A stretch of DNA of 64,000 bases from Wurfbainia villosa (Eukaryota; Streptophyta; Magnoliopsida; Zingiberales; Zingiberaceae). Below the pieces are notes generated by a model. That model was not told the DNA's origin. It ran no database searches and saw only the letters and a list, made by a program, of their open reading frames with translations. The position numbers and the translations under genes are program-made. The stretch is from NCBI GenBank assembly GCA_025175895.1, contig CM046007.1, positions 26,369,913-26,433,912 of the forward strand, written 5' to 3'. Below, in pieces: positions 47,744-59,464 of this stretch (its first letter is position 1; each line of letters opens with the position of its first letter).

Positions 47744-50700
47744 ATGGCTTTCAACCCACTTGCTGTGATTTTAAAAGAAAACAAACTTACTGGTCCAAAC
47801 TACATTGATTGGAAAAGAAACCTGGATATTGTCTTAACTGCGGAGGAGTACAAATTTGTACTCTTCGAGGTCTGTCCTCCTAAGCCCACCGATGACTCTG
47901 ATGAAAAGGAGAAATAACGTTATAAGAAATGGGTTAAGGCAGATGAGATGGCGCGGTGTTACATTTTGGCATCTATGTCAAATGTGCTGCAACATCAGCA
48001 TCAGGCCATAGCCACTGCTTATGACATGATGTTCAATCTCAAGGAACTTTTCGGACATCAGAGTAGGGCGGCTAGGCAGGAGGCAATGAGAAACTTGATG
48101 ACGACCTCCATGATCGAGGGAATACCCGTTAGGGATCATGTTCTCAAGATGATGGCTCATCTTAATGAGATGGAAGTCCTAGGAGCTGAGATCGATGGGG
48201 AAACCCAGGTCGATATCATACTCCAGTCTCTGCCTAGGAGTTTTGAGCAGTTCCGCCTCAACTACAACATGAACAAAAGGTTGTATTCGTTGGCGGAGCT
48301 TCTGACAGAACTTCAGGCGGCAGAGGGGCTTTTTCGTCAGAGTGCTCAAGCCATGGTCGCTCAGAAGGTTTCTTCCTCTAAACCGAAAGGTAAGAAGAAG
48401 AAGAAACAAGGTGGAGCGAAGAAAGTGGCAGTGGGACCGCAGACAGGAGTGAAGAAGCTGAAAGGCAAGTGCTTCACTTGCAAGCAGACTGGACATTGGA
48501 AGGCGGATTGTCCTCGCCGAAAGAACACAGGTATATCTTCTTGTTTGGTTGTTGAAACATGTTTAGCGGTGTTATCTACCAGTGCCTGGTGTGTAGATAC
48601 AGGAGCCACTGATCATGTCTGCAATACTTTGCAGGGGTTCTAGGAAACCCGACGACTAGCTGAGGGAGAGATTACCGTCTTCATGGGCAATGCTTCAAAG
48701 GTGGCGGTTATTGCAGTGGGAGACGTTTATTTATCTTTTGATAGGAATAAAGTTTTGGTTTTGAAAAATTGTCTTTATGTACCTACTTTTAGAAAGAATT
48801 TAATTTTAGTTTCTAAATTGTTTATGGATGGATATTCTGTTTCTTTTAATGACAAAGTGGTTATAAAAAGGAATAGAGAGATTATCTGTTCTGGTACATT
48901 GGTTGGCAATTTATATACTCTTGAATCAAAAACTCCCACGATGCATATAGAAATCAATAACTCATCTTCTAAGTCTAATAAGAGAAAAGAACCTTCGCAA
49001 ATGAACCAAACATATCTTTGGCATCTAAGACTTGGTCATATTAACCTAAGCAGAATTCAAAGGTTGATAGCTGATGGACCTTTGGGTTCATTAGTGGTGG
49101 AGGATCTCCCAACCTGCGAATCTTGCTTGGAAGGTAAAATGACCAAGAGGCTTTTTAAGGCCAAGGGGTATAGAGCCAAAGATGTGTTAGAATTGGTTCA
49201 TTCTGATTTGTGTGGTCCTATGTCTATCCAGGCAAGAGGTGGCTTTGAATACTTCGTCTCTTTTATAGACGATTATTCAAGGTATGGATGCATTTACTTG
49301 ATGCGCCGCAAGTCTGAATGCTTTGACAAGTTCAAAGAATTCAAGGCTGATGTGGAGAACCGTCAAGGTAAAAGTATCAAGACATTACGATCTGATCGTG
49401 GTGGCGAGTACCTCTTGGGAGAGTTTAGGAGTTACTTATCAGAGGCTGGGATTCAATCTCAATTGTCCGCACCTGGCACACCCCAGCAGAATGGTGTGGC
49501 GGAGCGAAGGAATAGGACTCTTATGGAGATGGTCAGATCGATGATGAGTTATTCTGAGTTACCTGATTCGTTCTGGGGGTTTGCTCTGGAAACAGTAGCC
49601 ATTCTGAACTTGGTTCCATCTAAGTCAGTACCCTCTACTCCCACAGAGTTGTGGACTGGGCGAAAGCCTAGTCTAAGACATATTCGGATTTGGGGTAGTC
49701 CAGCACATGTGCTGAAGGGAGATGCTGGTAAGCTAGAATCTCGTACAGAAGTACGCTTATTTGTTGGCTACCCTAAGGGAACGAAGGGTGGTTTATTCTA
49801 TAGTCCTAGAGATCAGAAGGTGATCGTGAGTACGAATGCCAGATTTCTAGAGGAGGACTATGTGATGAACCACAAGCCCACGAGTAGGATTGTTCTTGAG
49901 GAGTTGACAGGGGAAGTCCCGACTTCAGTACCACCGGTACGAGAGGAGACACCATAAGTCACTGCACCGCGTGTCACAGAGCATACACAGGAGGCACCTC
50001 GTCGTAGTGGGAGGGTTGTTAGACAACCCGATAGATTCATGTTTTTGGGAGAGTCTTCGGACTTAGTCCCTGGTGAACATGAACCTGATCCCTGGACATA
50101 TGACGAGGCAATCCAAGATAGAGATGCGGTATCTTGGCAAAGAGCGATGAATTCAGAGATAGAATCTATGGATTCTAATCAGGTCTGGGAGCTAGTAGAA
50201 CCACTCGATGGTGTAAAAACCATTGGATGCAAGTGGATCTACAAGAGAAAGAGAGGAGTAGACGGGAAGGTTGAGACCTTCAAAGCTAGGCTTGTTGCGA
50301 AAGGGTATACTCAGAAAGAGGGTATCGATTATGAGGAGACCTTTTCGCCGGTAGCTATGCTTAAGTCTATTCGGATTCTCTTATCTATAGTTGCTCATAT
50401 GGATTATGAGATTTGGCAGATGGATGTCAAGACAGCTTTCCTTAATGGAAGTCTTGAGGAGAACATCTATATGCGGCAACCAGAGGGATTCATTGCTAAA
50501 GGCAAAGAACATCTTGTATGTAAGCTTAATCGGTCCATTTATGGATTGAAGCAAGCTTCTAGATCTTGGAACATCCGCTTTGATGAGGTAATCCAGTCAT
50601 ATGGATTTATTCAAAGTCCGGATGAGCCTTGTGTATACAAAAGATGTGACGGAAACGTAGTGGTGTTTCTTGTACTATACGTAGATGACATTTTGTTAGT

Positions 50701-51635
50701 TGGCAACAATATCAAAGTGTTATCAGATGTAAGGGTATGGTTGTCCAAACAGTTTGATATGAAGGACTTGGGAGAAGTGGGACACATCCTTGGGATCAAA
50801 GTTATAAGGGATCGCAAGAAAAGGATGTTGTGCTTGTCTCAAGCTTCATACATTGACACTATCCTTGCTCGTTTTAGCATGCAGAACTCCAAGAAAGGTT
50901 TTCTACCTTTTAGGCATGGAGTTCCTTTATCTAAAGAGATGTGTCCCAAAACATCAAAGGAGATAGAGGACATGAAGGCGGTTCCTTATGCTTGATGGAA
51001 GCCTTATGTATGCTATGCTATGTACGAGGACCAGGATATACCGCTTTGCGTAGGCATGGTTAGCGATATCGAGTAATCTGACAGGACATTGGATCGGTAA
51101 AGCATATATTGAAGTACACGAGAAGGACTAGGGATTATATCTTTGGTTTCAGGGCAAATAAATTAGTCTCTGGGTTACAGTTGGATTTCCAATCGGATAG
51201 GGACAGAGTAAGTCTACCTCGGGGTTTGTGTTTACTTTTGGAGGTGGAGCCATAGTATGGAGGAGTGTCAGCAAATGCGTGGCGGACTCTACCATGGAAG
51301 TGAGTATGTGGCGACCCTCGAGGCAACCAAGGAAGGTATGGCTCAGGAACTTCTTGATGGACTTGGATGTGATTCCTGGTTTGCCCAGAACTATCACAAT
51401 TTATTGTGATAACAGTGGTGCAGTTGCAAACTCGAAGGAACCACGAGCCCATAAGGCAAGTAAACACATAGAGCGCAAGTACCACCTCATACGAGAGATC
51501 GTAAAGCGAGGAGAAGTTGCTATCGCCAAGATTGCATCAGAGGATAACCTGGCGGATCCATTCACTAAGGCCCTTCTAGCGAAAGCGTTTGATAGGCATG
51601 TGGAGGACATGGGGATCAGATGTATGGCAGAGTGA
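47744..51635 (+). pseudogene. gag-pol: Element F gag-pol polyprotein, lightly broken
   Basis: The ATG at 47744 (MAFNPLAVILKENKLTG) opens one frame that holds to 50992. In order: Gag; zinc knuckle CFTCKQTGHWKADC (48472-48513); protease site DTG (~48598); integrase HLRLGHI...CESC, SDLCGPM (~49200), RSDRGGEYLL (~49390), NGVAERRNRT; RT with YEETFSPVAM and YVDD at 50678-50689; LGIKVIRDRKKR. Stops: TAA 47915-47917, TAG 48641-48643, TAA 49955-49957. At 50993 a TGA and missing bases after VPYA break the RT/RNase H junction. RNase H resumes in another frame (51228-51635) with IYCDNSGAVANSKEPR and LADPFTKALL. Confidence 0.93.
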
Positions 51636-51652
51636 TGACGGCATAGTCTTTT

Positions 51653-51668
51653 AGTATAAGTGGGAGAT
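51653..51668 (+). other. Element F polypurine tract
   Basis: AGTATAAGTGGGAGAT directly before the 3' LTR. Confidence 0.85.
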
Positions 51669-53704
51669 TGTTGGAATGTATACTGAAAGCCTAGCTCTTT
51701 TTGTATGAACATTTTATTTTGAAATAAGAATCATATGATCATTGTTTGCACTTTATATATGTGTGCATATTGTCTAATATTTTACATTGTAGATAACATG
51801 GTACTTGGTGTGGCACAGAAGATCATGTTATCAGTTCCTTGTAAAATATAAGTAGAGGCTCACAACCAAGATGGTTTTGGACAAACCATTGGCATGGTTG
51901 TAGTGTAGCTTGGTATTGTTTTGTCTTGAACATAGAGTTACACTGGTACACTTAGGTGTATTGAGCAGGACCGACATAGAGGTGATTCAATTTAGTACTG
52001 ACTACATGATTGAATCGGACCTCGGATATTATGTTGTACATGCTCTTAATCCTGATATAATAACGGGCACATGTACTTAGTATTTATTTCTTTGATTTGC
52101 CAGTGGGTGAGATTTAGATGGATTAAATCAATATGCCCGGTAAGTTGGGAAATAATATTATTTACATGGTATGTCGTTGATTATAGGAGGAAACCGTGTC
52201 CTATATATTAGGTTGATGATGTCCCCTTGAGGAGCTCATAAAGTTCATCACGTAAACCCAGCTGGTTGACTTAGTCAACATGATGATAAGGTTGAGTGGT
52301 ACTACTCGAGGAATTAGATGTTAATTAATTGATGGTCAGTAAATCAATTAATTGACGGACATTCGATATCTTAAACACGGGGAGATTAATGTACGAATAA
52401 TATATGGAGCCCATATTAATTTATGGGGGTTGGTGAGGTAGTTCAATGATGATCCTCTAGTGGAATGGAACATCATTGATGGATCAAGTTTGTGTGGTTC
52501 CGATCCATCGGGTGGCCAAGACCCAACTCCTCCTTATGGTCCCTATCGTAGCCTAATATAATCCTTGTGAAGTCTAGATCCAAGAATGTAAAACAAAACC
52601 TAGAACCAACGGTTGGGATTAAATCCCTAAGATCCGATAGTTAGGATGAAACCCTAGAATCGACGGTTAGGATTGAATCCTTAGATCCGACGGTTGGGAT
52701 AAAACCCTAGATCCGATGGTTGGGATGAAACCCTAGATCCGACGGTTGGGATGAAATCTTAGATCCGACGGTTGGGATAAAACCCTAGATCCGACGGTCG
52801 AGATTAAATCCCTAGATCCGACGGTGGAGATTAAAGGAGGCTTAAGCCCTATTCTATAAATAGATGCTTAGGGTTGGGCGGCAAAAGGGATAAAGGGATC
52901 AAGGATTTGAATTAGAGAATTAGGGTTTGGCTCTTGGAGAGGTGGGCGGCTAGGGTTTGGAGCAAAAGTGGGCGGCAACTTTCTTCTTCCTTCTAGTTGT
53001 TGCCAGCGCCCAACTTCCACCATCAATACTTGGTCGGCGCCCATCCTTAAGGCTTTTCTCTTCTTCCTTAGTCGGCGGTTCTCCTTCCATTGGTGGCCGG
53101 TGGTCTTCCTCCTTCTTTTCTCCTTGGTGGCCGGCGGCAACTCCTTTACAAGTTGGCCGGCGCATCATCCATTGCTCCTTGGCCAGCGGTTGCACCAAAT
53201 TCCCTAATTTGGTGGCCGGTTCTAGATAGGAAAGGTATTTGTGAGTTCGTCTCTTTGTTCGTAGCGGACAAGGTAGAGAAGAAAGCGATCTAGAATGCTT
53301 CTACTCGTGGAGGATCTTTGTCCACACGTCGTCCACGAGAAGGATAGGACATACGATAGAAGATCGTAAGGTATAAAGTTATTTTAACTTTATTTACAGA
53401 TCTGAATATATTCTTTAATATTTTGATTATGCATGTGTGTGTATGAATATATATTGTATAATCATGGACCCCGAAGACAAACACAAAAACCGGCGATCCG
53501 TCCGTCGTCTCTTCCGCGGCTAACCAACTAGAAGAGTTGTGTTGCTTGAATAACTAGTTTATTCAAGCGACCACTCAAGTTGTTAGCACGACGACGAATA
53601 GGTTGTGCTAAGGAAGCTCATCCCATCCGGATTGATTCTTTCATTAGTGAAAATTTTAATCCGGTGACATGGGAGCCAATGAGCCTCCAAAGCGACTCCC
53701 AACA
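51669..53704 (+). repeat. Element F 3' LTR
   Basis: 2036 bp, the same length as the 5' LTR. TATA at 52855-52862, repeat array 52610-52835. It is followed by the TSD ctaac at 53705-53709. Confidence 0.95.
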
Positions 53705-53709
53705 CTAAC

Positions 53710-54360
53710 ATCTCATGCCCATCTACGTGGCTAAGTACACAAACGCATTAGTCCTATGTGTTGTGAGATGTATTGGCTCCTTAAATCTATAGGTGCATGA
53801 TATCTAAGGTATGTCCTATGCTAGTTCCATGAAAATGAAAAGTAAAAAATAGTAATAAGAAAATATAATTTGTAAGTTCCTATTCTACTACGCACATGCC
53901 TAATTTTCGTCTTAATAGACTGAATTCGGCTTCGAGTAGGGGTTTAGTAAATAGGTATGCCAAGTTTGACTTCGATTCGACATATTCGAGTTGTATGGCT
54001 CTGTTGGCCACATGTTCTCGAATGAAGTGGTGTTTGACCTCTATATGTTTGGTCCTAGAATGACATATCGGATTCTTAGTTAGGTTAATTGAGCTAACAT
54101 TATCTACGTGGAGTTTAGTGTTCGTAAAGTCTAACTTAAAGTCTCAGAGAGTGTGCTTCATCCAAAGAAACTGAGTGACACACTCACCCATCGCGATGTA
54201 TTCGGCTTCGGTGGTAGATAAGGCAACACAGTATTGCTTCCTACTGCACCAACTCACTAGACTCGAGCCGAGAAGTTGACAACAACCACTCGTACTCTTT
54301 CTATCGAGCTTACTACCGGCATAGTCCGAGTCGGAGTAGCCGATTAGTTCGAACTCGGTA
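53710..54360 (-). pseudogene. Element L RNase H, C-terminal part (Sirevirus pol)
   Basis: After the F insertion, L continues. 53710-53890 is non-coding. On the minus strand from 54360 to about 53895 the reading is GYSDSDYAGSKLDRKSTSG, CCQLLGSSLVSW, STTEAEYIAMGE, then a stop, LHVDNVSSINLTKNP, HSRTKHIEVKHHFIREHV, LFTKPLLEAEF. This is the Sirevirus-type RNase H with all three acidic motif regions recognisable and at least one stop. It shows that L came from a pol-carrying element, unlike C. It is cut at about 54360 by N. Confidence 0.88.
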
Positions 54361-55403
54361 GGAGATGGGATCTATCCCTTCCATATGATGAAAGTGATAT
54401 CTATGGGCCCCTTGATAAACTAGGACTACTAAAATATATGACCATGCTCAAATAAGTCAATATGAGATATTAAGCTTATTTGATTAAGGTAGTCTTCTTA
54501 GGGATCAAGAAACATAAAGATTGATAAGAAGATGACACGATTTATGCCTAATTGATCAATCTAGATATCAAGAATAGAAGGATTGAGTCATATAAAATAA
54601 TAGTCATAGAAAGGTTATGTCGGATCTCGACATTCTTGTCACTTGGGTAGCAATGATGCATTTCTAGATGTCACGCATTGCTTATGTTTTAAAAGGAGTT
54701 TTAGAGACATTGCCAACATTATGAGAACTTATTGGGTCACACACAAAAACATGTTATTTTGGAGATCGATTCATTTTAGTTTGACTAAAAGGAACCATTG
54801 GGCTCATTGGATGGACTAGATTGATTTAGACTCATTGCTTAGCCAAAACATGAGTTAGACTAAATTAAACTAATTAAAGAATATGAATGGATATGGATTC
54901 ACCATGCATGATTAATGTGGATTAATCATGAATAGAAGAAGATGAATGGATTTGGATTCATCATGCATGATTAATGTGGATTAATCATGTAGTGAAGAGG
55001 GAATACAAAAGGATGCAAAACCTTTCATATTCATAGGATGAATATAAAGGTATTTAGATCATGATGCTTAGTGTGGGTGCATTTTATGCACCTTCTAGTC
55101 TTCTTAGCCAAAACTTTTTCCTCTCCTTTTGGGCACATGCTTTTGTGGGGTTGCTAGCACAACTAAAGGCTTCTTCTTCTCCAAAGAAAGTGGTCGTGTA
55201 GATACCATAGAGGCGTGACCATCCTGATCGTACTGAGATCCATTGGAGATGCTATCGGGATTATGAAGGGCTACGCATCAAGGGTAATCTCTCAACTAGA
55301 TGTAGTTGTAAGAATGATCAGTATTATCTATACACATGGATCTTTGTAGGGATCTAATTTTCATTGCATTTTTGCGATGGGTTTTTCGCAAAAGATCCCT
55401 ACA
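54361..55403 (+). repeat. N: 3' part of an Angela-like LTR
   Basis: It follows LTR2 from about 39222 (gatgggatctatcccttcc) to an LTR end at 55401-55403 (atccctaca). The first part of the LTR and any internal region are missing. The next bases are not a PBS, so it is a truncated solo LTR. Confidence 0.85.
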
Positions 55404-55900
55404 ATTACATCGTGTCCATTGATGATTTCTTTAAATCTACCATGAATTTAACTTACGATTTCATTTGTTTGCATGACGAAAGTTTAAAGTTGTCCTACCA
55501 ATAAATCCCTTTTTGCTCTCCTTGACTCTTTTGACCCTTCATTTAGCTCAATGAGCTTCTCCCAAAGCTCATTTGAAGAAATGAATGGCCCAACTTTGCT
55601 AAGTTTCTCCTTTGATAGTCCATATTGGAGTGTGGTTGTGGCTTTTGCATTTGCATGACCTTTCTTGGCTATTTCCCTTGTCTAATCCTTGGTCGGGAGA
55701 GGTGCTCCATCTTCATCCACTAATTTCTTGAACCCATCTACAACACAATCTATTTTCAATATCGTTCATAAGATAGTACTCCATCCTACCTTTCCAATAA
55801 GCAAAGTCATTGTCGTCAAAGAAAGGTGGTCGAGCAGTACTATATCCTATTTAAAATGCCAACTTGCTTCGGTTGACAGTTAGTTCTTCCGATGTGATCC
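55404..55900 (-). pseudogene. gag: Element P gag N-terminal region (Sirevirus type)
   Basis: On the minus strand, rightmost first: FFDDNDFAYWKGRMEYYL (about 55830-55775), then after frameshifts VDGFKKLVDEDGAPLPTKD, AKKGHANAKATTTLQYGLS, LSKVGPFISSNELWEKLIELNEG, and further Gag sequence to 55404. The FDDNDFAYWKGRM signature is a common start of plant copia Gags in the Sirevirus and Retrofit range. Several stops and shifts are present. N truncates the rest. Confidence 0.8.
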
Positions 55901-55901
55901 G

Positions 55902-55914
55902 AACTCTGATACCA
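55902..55914 (-). other. Element P primer-binding site
   Basis: aactctgatacca, the reverse complement of TGGTATCAGAGTT, which is the initiator tRNA-Met PBS with its 3' part changed. It sits next to P's LTR. Confidence 0.85.
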
Positions 55915-55917
55915 ATT

Positions 55918-57188
55918 ATTGAGGATCTTGCGGAGGCTAGAGGGGGGTGAATAACCTTTCTTCAATTCTACAATTTGTTAGCAGAAGCAAGTATAAAATA
56001 AAAGTTAAATGAAAACAATGAAAGCAATGATAACTTAATGATGTAACATGGTTTGGAGTGGACTCCATGGCGATACTTAAGGTGGATCACTCCTTGTAAG
56101 CCTTTACTATTTCATCTTCAATCAATCCAAGGCGGAGAAACCTTTTTCTTACAACAAGAATCTCATTTCCTTACAAGATTTAAAAGAAAAGTTTAGGAAG
56201 AAGTGATTTAGTGAATGAAGACTTAGAAAACCTTGGAGACCTTTAGGATGAAAATTTAGAGCAAGAGCACTAGCCTCTCCAAGCCTCAAAACCTCTCTTA
56301 TATAGATTTTTGGGGTTTCTACTCATTAAGTCTTTCATCAGTCGACTATTGCATACTAGCAGTCGACTAGTGCGGTGGTTGGGTGAATCCAATGGCTTCT
56401 GACTCCACCATGATTTGCAATCTCTCAATCGCCACCACTCAATGGATATATCACTAGTAGACTGATCATAGCAGTCGAGGGACTTATTCTTTGGTAATCA
56501 ACTAAATAGTTAACTAAGAAGTCTTCTTTGATGTCTTACAGTAACAATAGTTGATTGGCTTACCACTGCAGTCGACTAATGTGTCGAGCACCTCAATTGC
56601 TTATCCCATAGTCATCGATTGTCGAAACCTGAGTGTGGAGTGATGCTCGAACTTCCTGAGTGTAGAGCACCCGAGACCAATCAACTGCATCCCATAGCAT
56701 TTGACTGTCCGAGCCCCATTGTTGGGTGTTGCTCGGACTTAAAGAGTGTCAAGCACCCGAGACCAATAAATTGGTCAAACGACCAATCAACTACCAAACA
56801 ATCTGTGCAATTATTTTTAGCTCATCAGTTGGGTGGTTCAAGTACTAGTGGACTGATATAGCTCAAGTATGATCTTTTTATACTTGTAACCTTACCCTTA
56901 GCCTAGACCAAATGCCTTTACGCTCTTCCATTAGCCTCGCAGCTTCAGGATGCCTCCGAGTCCACGACTCCTCACTCTTGTGCTAGGCTTCAAGCGCATT
57001 CCTTGCCTTTGTCTTGCTTAGGGTCTTCCTTTGCCAAGATTCACTTGGACTTACACCGTCAAGACTACACACTTAGAGTTTCCTTGCAAAGATTCACTTG
57101 GACTTATGCCACCAAGACTACACACTTGGACTTACGCTGTCAAGACCTCATCCTTGGACATTCCTCCCTTGCCAAGTCTTCATAATTG
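55918..57188 (-). repeat. Element P 5' LTR (Sirevirus), interrupted by Q
   Basis: It begins about 55918 (tattgaggatcttgcggaggc, the terminus not a clean TG) with the shared gctagagggggtgaata-type segment. Reverse TATA box at 56297-56304, palindromes cagtcgact nearby (56337-56380), decayed acttggacttacgc repeats at 57040-57180. It stops short of the expected U3 end where Q starts. Confidence 0.8.
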
Positions 57189-58274
57189 TGTTGGATCATA
57201 AAAACGTCGCTAGAGGGGGGGGTGAATAGCGAGCGTAAAACTTTTTGTCTTTTCATTCATTCGATTAAAACTATGAGTAATGCAGCGGAAAAATAAATAA
57301 GATAAATTTATTTTTACTCGGTTCACAATCCAACAGTTGTTACTCCAAGGCTCGCAATCCTTGACTACGTACGAAAGGGAAATCCACTATAGAGTCTCCT
57401 CCTTATTGAAGGTAGGAGACAACGATCACAAAAATGAAAGATCGAGAATTAGGCAACAAACCTACCTCACCTCGTTATGATTAAAATCATGAATACAATA
57501 GATAAAACAACCTTGCTGCTGCCGGCGAAGAGATTGTAAGCTTGTCGTTGCGTCGGCGTTATGATGGTATTACGGCATTTGAGCGTTAGCATTATAGGAG
57601 CACTTTGAGAGCAATCTTGATTATCCTAGGGTTCGAGTCCTCCCCTCCTTTTATAGACTTATGCCTTGGAATAAGTCCAGATCCAGATCCTCAACTTGTG
57701 GATCTTATCATGAGGTGACACCTTATCTTATCGCGAAGTGGCGGCATCAAACATTATCCTTTTTGACCTTGTATATTTGGTTGATTCGTCACCATTAGTC
57801 GACTGATGCCCTTCATCATTCGACTGGTGTGCAACAGTCGACTGACAGCCTAGTCACTTCCCTACAATAAGAGGTTAGCACGGAATATGGTAAATATGAC
57901 GGTTCCTTATTGTCCGATCTTGACCTAGACCTTCCACTGGAAGTCTTAGTCGGATCGCTGCTTACGGTTGTCCGCGTATAGAGGACATAACCTTACCATT
58001 TCTCTTCGCACTCATGCTTACCTCTGGTCCTTTATGATCTGTCGCTTTGCTTCTGGTCTTCACTTGGGTTCTTCGACTCCACGAAGTTCTCCCGGTGTCA
58101 TCCAACCACCACGGTTTCTCGACTCGATATTCTCTGAGTGTCGCTGACCTTCGGCTTAGCTTAACCATTTCCTGCACACTTAATTTAGCTCATGATATAA
58201 CAATAAGACCTTAACTTTGGGCTTTTGCCATAATCAAAACCTAGGTTCGATTATCTGATGCCCCTGCACCAACA
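57189..58274 (-). repeat. Element Q 3' LTR (Sirevirus, L family)
   Basis: tgttggatcata...gcaccaaca, 1086 bp, followed by the PPT at 58275. It is similar to L's LTR throughout. Reverse TATA box at 57647-57655; palindromes gtcgactg upstream at 57790-57850. Confidence 0.9.
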
Positions 58275-59464
58275 ATCTCCCCCTTTTTGATCAATGGCAA
58301 ACTGACACAAAGTTAAGGGAAAATTAAAGCATAAAACAAGTGAAGTAAATGATACTCCCCCTTAACCCTAGGTGAGTTTTGAGAAAAATTCTGTAATTTT
58401 TAAAATTAAATTTTGTGTTACTCCCCCTTAACTTTCGCTCTTCTCCTCGTTTTGTCATAAATAAAAAAAGTGTCAAGGTTTTTATATAAAATAGGGGTTT
58501 AAAAACCACATCGTATAAGCATGCGTCTAGAATTATTAAGGATAAATGAACTATGAGCCAAGCATGCGTCTAACATTAGTTAGATAGATTTGTTCGAGGT
58601 ATATCCCTCTGCACCAACTTCAAAGGTTTGTAATATAACCATTAGGGTTAGTTTACTCTCCCCCTTAGTCAAATATATGAAGTATAAGAGATTTAGGGGG
58701 CGCTAAACTTTGGCCTAGAGAGTTATATACTTAGTATTGGTCAATCGAAGTTATAATTATTCGTTAAGTGCAATAATTGAGAAAATATATAGCATTTTGA
58801 AAAGGTTATGTTTTGTGTATATTATTCCTTAACATCTCACCCATTCTATGTATCTCAAAAATGTATTTGTCTTATATGTTTTGTGAGATGATTTTAACTT
58901 AATTAAAGTTAGCCAACCTTGGGTTAGATTCGGATTTAACCCTTAGTTCGTCAAGTAAGCTTTTCAAGAAATTGGCTTTCAGGTCGTGGTGAGGCACAGA
59001 GGCCTTCTTTGATCGGAACAACGATCACTTCCTTAGACAAAACAAAATTCAAGAAATTGATTACTTGAGTCATTTAAGATTACTTCCTGGTCTAACTAGT
59101 TTAGGATACGGTGAGGTAGCTCCAGCTAGTTCAACTCAGTCGAGTGCACCAAGCTAGATACGTCTTATCTAACTCGAATACACGAGATGTTGTTTCCTTA
59201 ACCTACTATCATCTTGCCACATCCTGATATTATATTGTCAAAGTTGACTAACTATTTGTCCTATCTAGCCATTCGAAAAAGTAAAACAAAATAACTAATC
59301 ATGCAATGATTTTGCTAAAGAAGCGGGTATACTATTTTAGTGTTAGCTCACCCTGGACCATTGAACCAATATGGTCCATCCACAAAGTGGACTTGATCCT
59401 AGGGAATCCAATACTTATTAGTCCTTATATGTGAGTTTAACAAAACCTTTGGGACCCATGCTTG
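58275..59464 (-). other. Element Q internal non-coding region
   Basis: It starts with the PPT (atctccccctttttgat) and has further CTCCCCC tracts near 58354, 58422 and 58659. No coding frame. The segment 58981-59040 resembles part of the B leader (22857-22925). It ends where M is inserted. Confidence 0.75.

Larger units (their letters stand above)
44644..53704 (+). mobile_element. Element F: copia retrotransposon, nearly complete
   Basis: 9061 bp, with two LTRs of 2036 bp each (44644-46679 and 51669-53704), PBS 46682-46693, PPT 51653-51668 and perfect TSD ctaac (44639-44643 and 53705-53709). The gag-pol frame is continuous from 47744 to 50992 except for three nonsense codons. It sits inside Sirevirus L and is among the youngest insertions here. 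The Gag (NPLAVILKENKLTG) differs from the A/B type and represents a separate but related copia family, perhaps Ikeros-like. Confidence 0.95.
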
